42,831 nt of DNA from Apostichopus californicus (Eukaryota > Echinodermata > Holothuroidea > Aspidochirotida > Stichopodidae). The notes beneath the pieces were generated by a model. The model worked only from the letters and a program-made list of their open reading frames with translations. It was not told the origin of the DNA and ran no database searches. The position numbers were made by a program, and so were the translations under genes. Of this stretch, positions 12,601-22,300 are shown piece by piece. How positions within the stretch are numbered: position 1 is the stretch's first letter; every line of letters begins with the position of its first letter. The stretch is from NCBI GenBank assembly GCA_020650975.1, contig JAIPMN010004245.1, positions 1-42,831 on the forward strand, read 5' to 3'.

Positions 12601-13902
12601 NNNNNNNNGCTACAGCTCTATACATTGAGCTATAGCTCTCTATACTGCAGCTATGTACTACAGCTCCATATGTATTGAGCTACAGCTCTATACATTGAGC
12701 TACGTTGAGCTATAGCTTTATACCGCAGCTCTGTACTACAGCTCCATATGTATTGAGCTACAGCTCTATACATTGAGCTACGTTGAGCTATAGCTCTATA
12801 CTGCAGCTCTGTACTACAGCTCCATATGTATTGAGCTACAGCTCTATACATTGAGCTACGTTGAGCTATAGCTCTTTACTGCAGCTCTGTACTACAGCTC
12901 CATATGTTTTGAGCTACAGCTCTATACATTGAGCTACGTTGAGCTATAGCTCTATACTGCAGCTCTGTACTACAGCCCCATATACATTGAGCTACTGTAC
13001 AGCTCTATACATTGAGATATGGAGAGTGTTTTAGAGAATTGTACTGTACAGATGACAATTCTCACCCATGAGATGACTTTATGGTGTTATAGAAAGCCAT
13101 ACTCTTTGAAAACTAGACAAATTATCAATGAGTTGAGTTTATGATGGTTTAGTCCCTCCGTCTTCTGCCTGTGAGCTGTGCAGGATTATCAGAAAATAAC
13201 CAAATTGAGTTCAGTCACAGCTTAGTTTTGTGGCTGCCACTTTGAGAGAAATGATTGGTAACTTAGATCTTCAATTCAAGCATAAGTTTAGATCTGCCTA
13301 TACTGTTCGATTTAGATGCAGACTTGTCACAAACACACCCTTAAGGACATAAATATTAATTATTTGCTCAAATATTATGGCAATCAGAAGTCAACATGCA
13401 AACTCATTAAAGATATATATTACTTAGTAGTACATCAACCACACCAGTTTATTGCTGTGAGGGGGGAGGGGGAGGGAGGAGGGAGGGGGACAGAGGAGGA
13501 GGGGGATGGGTAGGAGTGATGTGCATCCCTCTAGTCATCAGCAGTCTTACTAAGTAGATTATATTGCTTACTCCTATTGTGTCCATTGTAATCACTGAAG
13601 CATTGACATCCTGTGCATATTACTATTCTTGACATGTGTGTACCAGCCCCTTCATTCTATACCCTCGATATCTTTATATCTTCATATTTATTTATGTGTT
13701 CTCATTAAATGAATTTATTTCTAATCCTTTCTTCTTGATTCTTCATTTTACAGGTTGCATGTGGTCTATTTGTGGAATCCATGACCAAGGCTGGGCGGAG
13801 AGAGACGTCTTTGGGAAGGTTCGTTACATGAACTACGAAGGATGCAAGAGAAAGTTTGACGTGGATTTATTTGTGAGGCGATACAAAGCAAAGATGAATT
13901 AG
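3619..13902 (+). CDS. PHR: Class II cyclobutane pyrimidine dimer (CPD) photolyase, complete, 10 coding exons
   Basis: Flavoenzyme that uses blue/UV-A light and reduced FAD to split UV-made pyrimidine dimers in DNA, in nucleus and/or organelles. Coding exons: 3619-3708, 3994-4165, 5114-5256, 6312-6494, 7868-8026, 8440-8638, 9234-9386, 10093-10214, 10894-11053, 13754-13902; 1530 nt, 509 aa, all joints in frame and GT-AG. The first ~35 residues are charged, lysine-rich and probably disordered (nuclear targeting possible). The N-terminal Rossmann-like photolyase domain spans about residues 65-230 ([15 protein letters not shown], then VADFSPLR). The C-terminal FAD-binding helical domain spans about 300-500 and carries class II signatures: [12 protein letters not shown] (348-359), [28 protein letters not shown] (414-431) and the [17 protein letters not shown] segment. 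Length is normal for the class. The ATG at 3619 is the only in-frame start before exon 2 and follows an acceptor by 15 bases. No broken residues seen. A (6-4) photolyase or cryptochrome is excluded by the class II motifs. Confidence 0.96.
4246..4544. mobile_element. 299-bp hAT-type MITE in photolyase intron 2
   Basis: The left end caggtgtgtagccaagg (4246) matches the reverse complement of the right end, caggcgcgtagcgagg (ending 4544), at most positions. The element is flanked by an exact 8-bp direct repeat gacatatt at 4238-4245 and 4545-4552. An 8-bp target duplication plus CAGG-type ends is the hAT superfamily signature. A 14-base G run sits just inside the left end. There is no coding capacity, so it is non-autonomous. 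Confidence 0.82.
5257..10893. other. Photolyase introns 3-8: content
   Basis: Introns 3 (5257-6311), 4 (6495-7867), 5 (8027-8439), 6 (8639-9233), 7 (9387-10092) and 8 (10215-10893) are AT-rich. Apart from the inverted-repeat element at 7660-7855 and short C runs (for example near 7261), I see no gene, RNA or assignable transposon in them. Open frames here are exon read-throughs or chance. Confidence 0.6.
7660..7855. repeat. Hairpin-rich dispersed repeat next to photolyase exon 5
   Basis: A 23-bp perfect inverted repeat has arms at 7660-7682 (aaatgttttagtgcttttca...) and 7754-7776, with a 71-bp loop. It is followed by a second hairpin, 7794-7830, with arms agcgctctt/aagagcgct around the palindrome catgcttaagcatg. 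The run then ends agcgctatataaat plus a TAA-rich tail, a terminus style familiar from SINE/LINE tails in invertebrates. It stops 12 bp before the exon 5 start at 7868. The family is unassigned. Confidence 0.55.
11226..13015. repeat. 78-bp tandem satellite in photolyase intron 9
   Basis: About 23 head-to-tail units of 78 bp (26 codons, so long open frames appear on the minus strand). Each unit is built of GAGCTA/TAGCTC blocks such as gagctacagctc and gagctatagctc, which are near or perfect palindromes, so each unit can fold on itself. Variation between units is a few substitutions, plus ccatatg versus agatatg variants in the middle. The array begins and ends raggedly and fills two thirds of the 2.7-kb intron. 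The open frames repeat [16 protein letters not shown] and are by-products, not a gene. Confidence 0.93.
12589..12608. other. Assembly gap (20 N) inside the satellite
   Basis: Twenty undetermined bases interrupt the 78-bp array. The sequence on both sides is array unit, so the true copy number and array length are unknown. Confidence 0.99.
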
Positions 13903-16767
13903 GTGACCATGTAGTTAGGTGACCAATTTGGTGACCATTCGATACGAATCAGGGTTTATAGATTTAGCATTATCTGTCACGGACATTTACTCAGGGATGT
14001 TTAGGACACTCTCCAGAATTTTCTTTCAGTTCACACCCGACAAGATGTATCAATCGTGTCTCGCAAAAGAGATTACCGTTTTGTTCCTTATTTCACTAAG
14101 AGACAGTAGATGTAAATAGTATCACTTATTTTCAGTATGCATTTATATCTTCAATCTTCTGTGTGAACTGTTTTGTGGCCATTTTTGTCTTCCATTCCTA
14201 TTTTTGATTTGATATTTGAACGTCCTTTCCCCTTTTTGACACAAAATCTTGCATAGAAACTTATAAAGTTTTGTATAGAGTCCATTTGCACTTTTCTGTT
14301 TAACCTTATGCTTTTATTAGGTTAGTTATAACTTTTTGTCACCTTGTGAGCTTAATTAGACTTGAAAGATGTCTCTTGCCTGCCCAAGTAGTTATTAGGG
14401 TCCTTTTTTGTAGGGATATATCAAGTATAACTGTCAAGTTAAAAGTTTATTATTTGAATCACATTTATTACACCATTTGCTTCTTCTGGATAATTGGTAA
14501 TAAAGTATTCATTTGTATTGACAATCAATCATCTTTTGTGCTGCATTCATTTTTATCCAATTGTTAATACTAATAGATCTGTCAAAATGGACCTATTGCG
14601 GAGTGGAAATCCATTTCAAGATTCCAACGTTAAGTGCATTGTCTGTGGGTCATGTCAGTTGACACAAGCACAAATGCATCAAGAGAGTTTTAGGCTCTGG
14701 AGACAATTGTGATTTCATATTGATATATTTCTTAGATTACGGGAGATCCTCAAAGCTAAGACGATGCAGGTTGCTTCCTTCTTAGCATTATCTATAATTC
14801 TAGTGTTCATCATCATTGGAATTTGGAACCAAGTTGGAGATAATTAACTGTTTTTTTTTTAACATCAAGCGTATACAATATGCACAGCATATGGCAGAAT
14901 GCAATTTGACAGCAGAAAGGATGGTTGGGGAAATATCACTGTGGGGATACTGATGTCATTTATAGGGGTGGGTGGGGGGGGGGAAGGGATAGGCCAGAAG
15001 TGAACTGGAGTGTGAAATACATGTATAGACTCCCCAGCTCCTCCCCCCCCCCCCAAATAGTTGGATATTCATCCCATATTAGCTCACCTTTCACAGTAGT
15101 ACTATATGATATAACTTTCGCAGCATGTTACTACCTTCATCACCTTTGGAGGAGATGCAAAAACAGAAAACAAAACCAGACAAGCAGCACTGGAATTGGA
15201 TTACTTTTTATTGCCATTCGATGTATACAAAATACTCACAAAGCTAAAGCTTGCTCAATTCTTACCAACTTTAGACAGTCTATTTATCAACATGAAATAA
15301 TAAAGTTTGTCGATAATAGAATCAAAAGTTTCTAACATGTAGAGAAATTATCAAACTCTAAAATTGCACTTCTGTTTGTAGACTCTCCATCTCCCGCCAC
15401 ACACCCACACCCCCCCCCCCCTCCAAAATCCCAAATAAAATGGGCTACTTTCTTCCACAAATATATTTTAAACATTGATACAAATATGACAAAGGATACA
15501 TAAGAAAAACATTTCTGATAATTTGAAGGTTACCGAAGTCTTAAATATGCATAAACTTACAAAGACCAGTTGGAAGAACTCCTTCCCCAGCACTCTGGAC
15601 ACAAAGGGACATGGCTTTGGTAAACTCGGTTAGTGCCTGGATGTTACTATAAACTTATGCCATAATGTTAGCCCTCTAGGCAAAACAGAGAGACACCAAA
15701 TTTTCAGGTACAATTGAATATCAATGCTGTTTATCTTGATTACAAGGATACTTTGGCAAACCATCAAAGGAAAAATCAGACAATTTCATCTCCCAGTGAT
15801 GCGAATGCTTTAAAGGTGTGATTGTGTCTGCATTGTAAAGCCATCTTACCGTCAATAAATTTAAACACAACATATTTGTTATAACTACTACTTTGCGGCA
15901 TTATTCTCATAGCAAATGCATAGATTCTTGAGCAATTCTATTGTTTTCTAGAATGAGATAGGTGTTAATAGCCAATTATTGTGCCTGTTTTGGCTAAATT
16001 TGAAATGCCTTAATGTAATTTCAACAGGGCATTGCTCAAGTAAATTTGTGAATGTGGTGACAACTGAAATAAGGTACTGAGAGGCATCGAACAGCGTTAC
16101 AATGCGTGGAACTGTCTCTAAGTGACTCCATGGGACATCACAGTTTCAACACTCCTACAAAATGTTGTACTGTATGACAGTTAAATCTCAATATTAGGTG
16201 TATTATGATGGTTTATTCACCACTTCAAAGTAAACAGATATAATAGAGTACTAATAAATTGGAATGCAAATATAGCCAAGTTCATATGCCAGGCTTGTAA
16301 GACCTAGTTCACTATATATCACACCTGTAGGAAAGCTATGCATAATCTATATATTTAATACATATGATGCCACGATAAGCTACTAGGACGCTATGTAGTG
16401 TCTCACCCATGCTCCCTATTTCACTCCTCCTCGATGCCCCTTGCAGAAAAAAAATGAAAAAAGTCAAGATGATCAATATTTACTTTTCACCCTCAATGAC
16501 AAGCATTCTACCTGCAAATTACAACGATGTCTCTCTATACATACCACATGCAGTCATATAAACAATAGAAAGATGAGCACTACAATTTATCACATTTTCC
16601 AAACGAATCCCTGATGAAGCTCCCTTGTGGAAAAACTATGATTATGATACTGAGGCTGAATTAAGTCCTAGGAACCCTCAGTGAGTGCAGTGAACGTCTG
16701 TTACCAACCGAGGGGGTACTTTCAGATTACACAGTTCGAGGTACTATCAGATGCTTCATTCTGTCTA
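13903..16767. other. Tail-to-tail spacer with the 3' ends of photolyase and EMC5
   Basis: Holds the photolyase 3' UTR from the left and the EMC5 3' UTR from the right. It has a likely poly(A) signal for photolyase at 14499-14504 (AATAAA) and a possible one for EMC5 on the minus strand at 16212-16217 (TTTATT on the plus strand). G/C homopolymer runs occur near 14970-14985, 15040-15055 and 15410-15422. No additional gene was recognised. Confidence 0.6.
14499..14504 (+). terminator. Candidate poly(A) signal of the photolyase gene
   Basis: Canonical AATAAA about 600 bases after the stop codon at 13900-13902, followed by T-rich sequence. It is the first canonical hexamer I see downstream of the stop. 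Position is plausible for a 3' UTR of this size; no transcript evidence is available. Confidence 0.4.
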
Positions 16768-18958
16768 TCAACTGTCTATCTTCTGTCTATCTTTTGCTTC
16801 TTCTGGTTGTTTCTTGAATCCTCGATGTGCAAAGCTATAAAAGGAGGGTCTGTTACCTACAGTGTCCATAGATCTGTATTAATTGAAGGCAAGTAATGTA
16901 CATTTTTTACAACGATATTATGTGAAACTGTGAAAGGATATACGGTAACTAAACATAATTTGGCAGCAAAGTGAAAGCAAAATAAGATGGGTTTATTGAT
17001 TCGATAAGAACACGGAATCAATTGTGTTCGAATAAACACAGGGAAGAGACTACATAATGAGTTGTCTTGTTTTACAACTATTGACATTGTAGAAATTGAT
17101 TAACTTGAGTAGAAATGATGACTACAAAAAGGACAGTTTGCAATGATTTACATGGTTCGAAAACAACGACAAGGAAAACAATTTTTTTAACTTATAACAA
17201 CGTAATGATAAATCTGACTTACTTGGTTTGAAATTCTGCCATTGCTCGTATTCCTTTAAACTTCCCAGCCATGGTAATGACTCCATAGCATGTAACGATC
17301 AAACTAAGTAAACATTCCAAGACAATCTGCAAAGAGAAAATGTTCCAAAACATATTGACTGGAATGCAATCTCATTTTAAAAGTTAGACTCGCCACTGGT
17401 AACATACTTTAAAGGCATTGAAGACTCGCCCCAAACCGCATGCGGCCATCTGAAAAAAGTTAACATTCTGTTGCTTGCAAGTGACGTTTTGTTCGTGTTG
17501 CTACAAAATGCAGACAGTAATGAAACGTGATACCTTGTTATCTTTAGCTGGACCAGAGGTGTTCTTCACACCCTTTAAAGCACTTTTTTTTTCTGTATTG
17601 CCTCCAAAGACCTTGCTTTATACTCAAAATAATAAATATTCAAAAGCACTTTCCTGTATTGACGGTGGTGAGATTCAAACATATTTTGCAGGCACCGAGC
17701 ATGATAAAGTAAGACGATCAAAGGCCTCAGTGAAGATAATGGGAGTATGCCAGGAAGAGGTGTTAATGGTTTCACCATTTGTGACATGTTTCAGTATATT
17801 TAATTCTTTTTGTAACAATTATACTGAACTTCAGGAAAATAGTGGACCAGAAACTTTCCATAAAAATCTGACTTGTTTTTATTATCCCTAATTTTTAATT
17901 TTTTGGCTGGATACACAGATCAGTGACAAATGATGAGTTATTGTAAGTATAATTGCCATAAAAGGTATGTTGATTCTTTAAACAGGTTTTGGCAATTTTG
18001 AGAACTAAGTTCATGAGGGTTTGATGGCACCTAGCATTTACAGTTGCCCCACCATCATACTTACATCTGCAGGAAGTCTGGTAAACTCCTGTTCTGTTAG
18101 TCTTATATAACTGCGATCTAGATGAAGGAAAAGAAAACATTGATTGGAAATAGTTTATTGCATCTGCCTCAAGGCAGGAACAGGTGTACAACAGTTTTTA
18201 TATTGGCCAGAAAAAATTGTGGCAGAACTGGTACTATCCTCCTTCACAAGTGTTTGTCTAATATTTCTGCCTAGGCCTATAGCTCTAGCCAGAATATTTG
18301 TTGTTGTCGTTTGGTCCAAAGAACCTCCAGCAAATCCCACAAAAATTATGTGAGTGGGTGAATCCCTTCATACTGGCTATTCTTCACTCTCTCAACCAAA
18401 CTCACCCCCCCCCCCCTCACATTTTAATGAGTCTCTCCAACTAGCTAGGCACACTTCCCAATGAAAATCCTGTAGCAATCATAACAATCTTCAGAAAATG
18501 CTCTGCCTATTTACTTTTGTCAATTTGTGGTCAGTCACTCATACTCAGTTACTGTACTAGTAGTACTAGGTCCGGGGCAAGTTTTACTGATCACATTCTG
18601 TGTGGTATTGATGCGATTTCAGTACTTTGTTTCTCATGTACAGTAATACTGAATTTGCAATACTTTTAACACATGTGTAAACTTTACCAACTAGCCTAGG
18701 CCCAATATCCTATCGTGAGGTTACAACAGACTTTGGTCAAGCTTGTACTAACAAGTATCTAACACAGAACAAACATACGTTGAGCAGTTCTGCATTCTAC
18801 AACTAACTGAAACGGGATATTTTTTCAGAAAAAACGTATAAATCGATAAATTTTGAAAAAGCTGACATCCTATTATTCTTACGTTGTGCTGCAGAGAACG
18901 CAGCATGTGCTAGACCAAGAATACCAGCAATCACGATTAAATGACAGAAGGTCGCCAT
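16768..18958 (-). CDS. EMC5: ER membrane protein complex subunit 5 (EMC5/MMGT1), complete, 4 exons
   Basis: Small two-pass membrane subunit of the ER membrane protein complex, which inserts tail-anchored and multipass proteins; also reported as membrane magnesium transporter 1. Minus-strand coding exons in order: 18958-18883, 18117-18065, 17326-17223, 16873-16768; 339 nt, 112 aa, all GT-AG and in frame. Residues 1-25 form the first hydrophobic segment and contain the family hallmark LAHAAFSAAQHRSYIRLTE (exons 1-2). Residues ~44-62 (IVLECLLSLIVTCYGVI) are the second membrane segment. Exon 4 carries the conserved cytosolic NRPSFYSFAHRG. The C-tail after that motif is short and charged, making the protein somewhat shorter than the ~131-aa vertebrate form. 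It is tail-to-tail with photolyase and head-to-head with IWS1. Intron 2 contains a MITE copy. Confidence 0.95.
17408..17579. mobile_element. Short inverted-repeat transposon (MITE), copy 2, in EMC5 intron 2
   Basis: Starts tttaaaggcattgaagactc and matches the reverse complement of the 2470-2803 element over its terminal part: the following ccgcatgcggccatctgaaa, the gttgcttgcaagt block and aatgaaacgtgataccttgt are all recognisable. The right end ccctttaaa is a diverged terminal repeat. At 172 bp it is about half the length of copy 1, so it is an internally deleted derivative. Confidence 0.75.
17580..18882. other. EMC5 introns outside the MITE: content
   Basis: The remainder of intron 2 (17580-18064) and intron 1 (18118-18882) is AT-rich, with a C10-class run near 18407-18416. 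No gene, RNA or transposon end was recognised. The open frames over exon 2 are in the wrong frame. Confidence 0.55.
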
Positions 18959-19349
18959 TTTTATCTGTTTCGCAGTAGACGACTGGATTCACGTTGATTA
19001 AGAGAAATAATTACTTTTAGAACTTGAGTTTTCATTTCAGACAAATTTAAACCTATAAAGCTTAAATGGGTATAATTAGAGAAATATATTTATATTTTAT
19101 AAAACAGCTAATGTTCATATAAGGGTTCGTAGTAGGAGTTAAAATTTGTATCAGTTTTTCTTGGTAACTTCTTCTACTGCACTTGGCAACTATTTCCTAA
19201 GAAACGATAAACTGTGCTGCTGCGAATGTTATCTGCGAAATTGTGTCCTCATTTTAAAACTTGTATTTGTGGGGCTGCAGGAGACAGGACTTCACAAACT
19301 GCTAAGAATTGTACAGCTTAGCATTAACTCACATCGTAACAGAACTTAA
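18959..19349. promoter_or_regulatory. Likely bidirectional promoter between EMC5 and IWS1
   Basis: Only 391 bp separate the two divergent start codons (EMC5 ATG at 18958 reading left, IWS1 ATG at 19350 reading right). The spacer must hold both 5' UTRs and both core promoters, unless either gene has an upstream non-coding exon. An AT-rich stretch at about 19085-19105 contains TATA-like text, but no strong core element can be claimed. Confidence 0.55.
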
Positions 19350-22300
19350 ATGGAGGAAAATTATAGTGGTAACTTTGCAGATAAGAACTTCTTCCGGTAT
19401 CACTAAACTTGGCGTATCGTTAGGCCTAAATTACTGTATGGAGTAGGTTATGTTGAAATTAGACACGCCATAGCCTATGCATAAGTTGGTAACAGGTTTG
19501 CCTAACTTTCTGTGAACCTGTAGGCTGTACTGTGGTTGGTGAGCAGTCAGACTGATGTTAAGCTAGCCAGGCCCTAGCCTATAGGCGTACGACCGATAGT
19601 TTACCTTAAGTTTAATCAGAGATTGATAGTTGACAATATTTAGCCCTAGGCCTCATTGGCCTTATTCACATTTGGGAACACAAGGAGCATCAGGATCCTG
19701 TTTTCTCCCAGAGAGGTAGTAAAGCAGAAAGGTCACATTAATTGGTAACAATTCAATGAGGGCTTTGTTCTATATGTTCATATATTACTACTGTATCAGT
19801 TTGTGCAGATGTCAAGTAACCGGAGATTGGGTCAAGTGATCCCATGAGCGTCCACACTACAATCTCTTGTGTCTCTCTTGTGAGATCATGATTGTGGGGT
19901 CTTAATCTCTTATCCCCAGTATGCAAGCATCCACAATACAATGGCCCCTTGAGGGACCACATCCTCCTTCCATTCTTAAATGTTAACAAGGCAATACACT
20001 TTTAAGGACAAGCTATGAGCCTTTGTTCAAATAAAGAAACAAGTTAATCATCAACTTTAGGCCAGGGCCTAAACGAAACAGGGCCTAGGTCTCCTTGTAA
20101 ACATCTCTTAAATATTTGCTATGTTCTTGATCTTGTTCATTTGTAACACTTTGCATGAATGGTGTTTGAAAGTGATACAGACTGTACTTATTCCATGGAT
20201 CTCCTTCTGGGAGAAAACAAAACAGACTGGTCACAGAGAGTTTTATGTTTTTATTTTTTATTGTTGCAGATCCTGGTGATAGTGATGGAGGATCCACTCC
20301 AGTACAAGATGAACATGAAGATATTGAGGTATTGTTCATACAACAGACAAGAATTGAAGCAAAGCAGATAGCCACAAAGAATTATAATATAATCAGAGAG
20401 CATTTAAGCTTCAGAAATATGTTTCAGTTTTAGGCCTTCTTAACTGGTAAAACGATATCATTTGCTCATTGCTATTTGAAGTGAGAAAAATCCTCGAAGG
20501 ATGACAAAAGATTATTGCTTAGCAAAGTTGCAAGAAAAATTTAGTTCCAAACTATATTCGCATATCATTTTCATGATGGAACTGAAAAATGAAGGGTTGA
20601 TTTTCTGTTGATGTTCAGTTTAATGCATGTTGCCAATTTGTGTCATCTGTGAGACAGATACTTAAAATTAGAACAAATTCATGTTGATCTTTTGAATGCT
20701 GTGTTGATTCCAGGAGGAGGAGGAGGATTTACCAGAAGCTGGTGAGGATGTAGCAGTATCTCCAGTGACAAGTCCCAAAGAGCAAGACGAAGATGAAGAG
20801 AGACAAGAAGCTGAAGAAGGTGAGGTGCCTTATGATGAAGAGGAGGAGGGGGAGGAACAAACGGAGCCTGGAGAAGAGGAATGGAAAGGAAATGCAGTTT
20901 CAGATGCTGAAGGTAATATTGACAGCCTGGCTGAATTTTGCAAGGATTGTCTGATAGTCTTGTAGTCTGCGAATATTACAATTCTATTCGGACAAACTCG
21001 TGCAAACTATCCTTGAGGTTACTCAACCCACAGACAGTTTAAAACTAGGGTTGTGCGGGATCCCGGTAGTCAAGTGAATCCCGGTATCCCGATCCCGGTA
21101 TTGACTAATCCTGATCACAGTGCAATGTGTAACTACTACCGGTATTGGGAAACAACCGGTTATTACATTCGTTTCGGTATCATTCCCGGGAATCCCGGAC
21201 AAAATAAAAAATATCTACGTGTTACTATTTGAAATAAAGAAAACAAAACAGGATTTTTGCTGGTTTCTGTGTTCTTAGTTTGAATTATATCTGATCAATT
21301 TACGTACTGGTCTAGACCTATATATTAACGAATCAACTTTTCACGTAGTAATTTGGACCTAGGCTACACCAAATATCGAACGTTACTTGCGCTCAGCATG
21401 TTACGGGACCTCAAAATTATTCTGAAATTTTCGTTATTTATTCTTCCTTCAAACGATGATTGTCAAGGTTCCCATGTACAAAATCTTACCCTTATGCATT
21501 TCACCTCATTTTGGAATAATAATTATAACGATTTAATAAATTTTGAGCCAAAACCGCAGGGAGTATATCCAGTTTAAATCCATCTTCGCACGGGACTGTA
21601 TTATTATAGCCTAGGGTACGGTACTGGTACACACACTGCAGTACAGTACTTGAGATTTGATGATGAAATGGATTCGTTCATTAATGCGGGGGGTTCCACA
21701 ATGTCATTTATATTTATCTTTCGCTACTTTTTTAATATTTAAGAACTTTTGTACGAAAGATTGATATTGTACGGATTGAAAGTATATTTTCTGGAGTAAA
21801 CAACAGCCGATTAACGATATAAATAAATCTGTACTATTCTTAAGTATGTAGTTTATAATCCCGTATTTACGTAGCCCCTATGTTATATTCTTATTGTCTG
21901 AAGTTCCAAACACGTGGTGACTTGTTGATAGTTAAAAAACTTTTCATTGTGAACTTTTGAACTTGAAGGGTTGCCCTACTCCAATATCATGGAATAGTGG
22001 GGAACTCCCAATTTATGTTTGTGTACGGATTACAAGTTTAATCCACGTGCAAACGTGTTAATCTAATATCGTACGTCGAGTATGAATGAAGGATGGTGTG
22101 GGTTGCTTTTTTCCAAGGTTTGTGCTTTTCTTTTTGGAAGTGTATGTTAATAACAAAGGCCCTAATATAGCGTGTTATTTTTTTATTTTTTTATAAACGT
22201 GCGTGTAAGAGTATGTACATAGCCTAGGCTATGCATGTTGAATGTATGACATTGACAGCCTCGTAACTAAGTGCTTTGAACCGTAGATGAAAGTTGAGGA

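Noticed and set aside
11311..12851. Series of minus-strand frames repeating [16 protein letters not shown]
   Set aside because: Translation of the 78-bp intronic satellite. Frames break at unit-length changes and at the gap, and the region is intron 9 of photolyase on the other strand.
15540..15660. Minus-strand coding-looking patch (reads LTEFTKAMSLCVQSAGEG) considered as an EMC5 exon
   Set aside because: It does not match the EMC5 C terminus; the correct last exon with NRPSFYSFAHRG was found at 16768-16873, so this patch lies in the 3' UTR or spacer.
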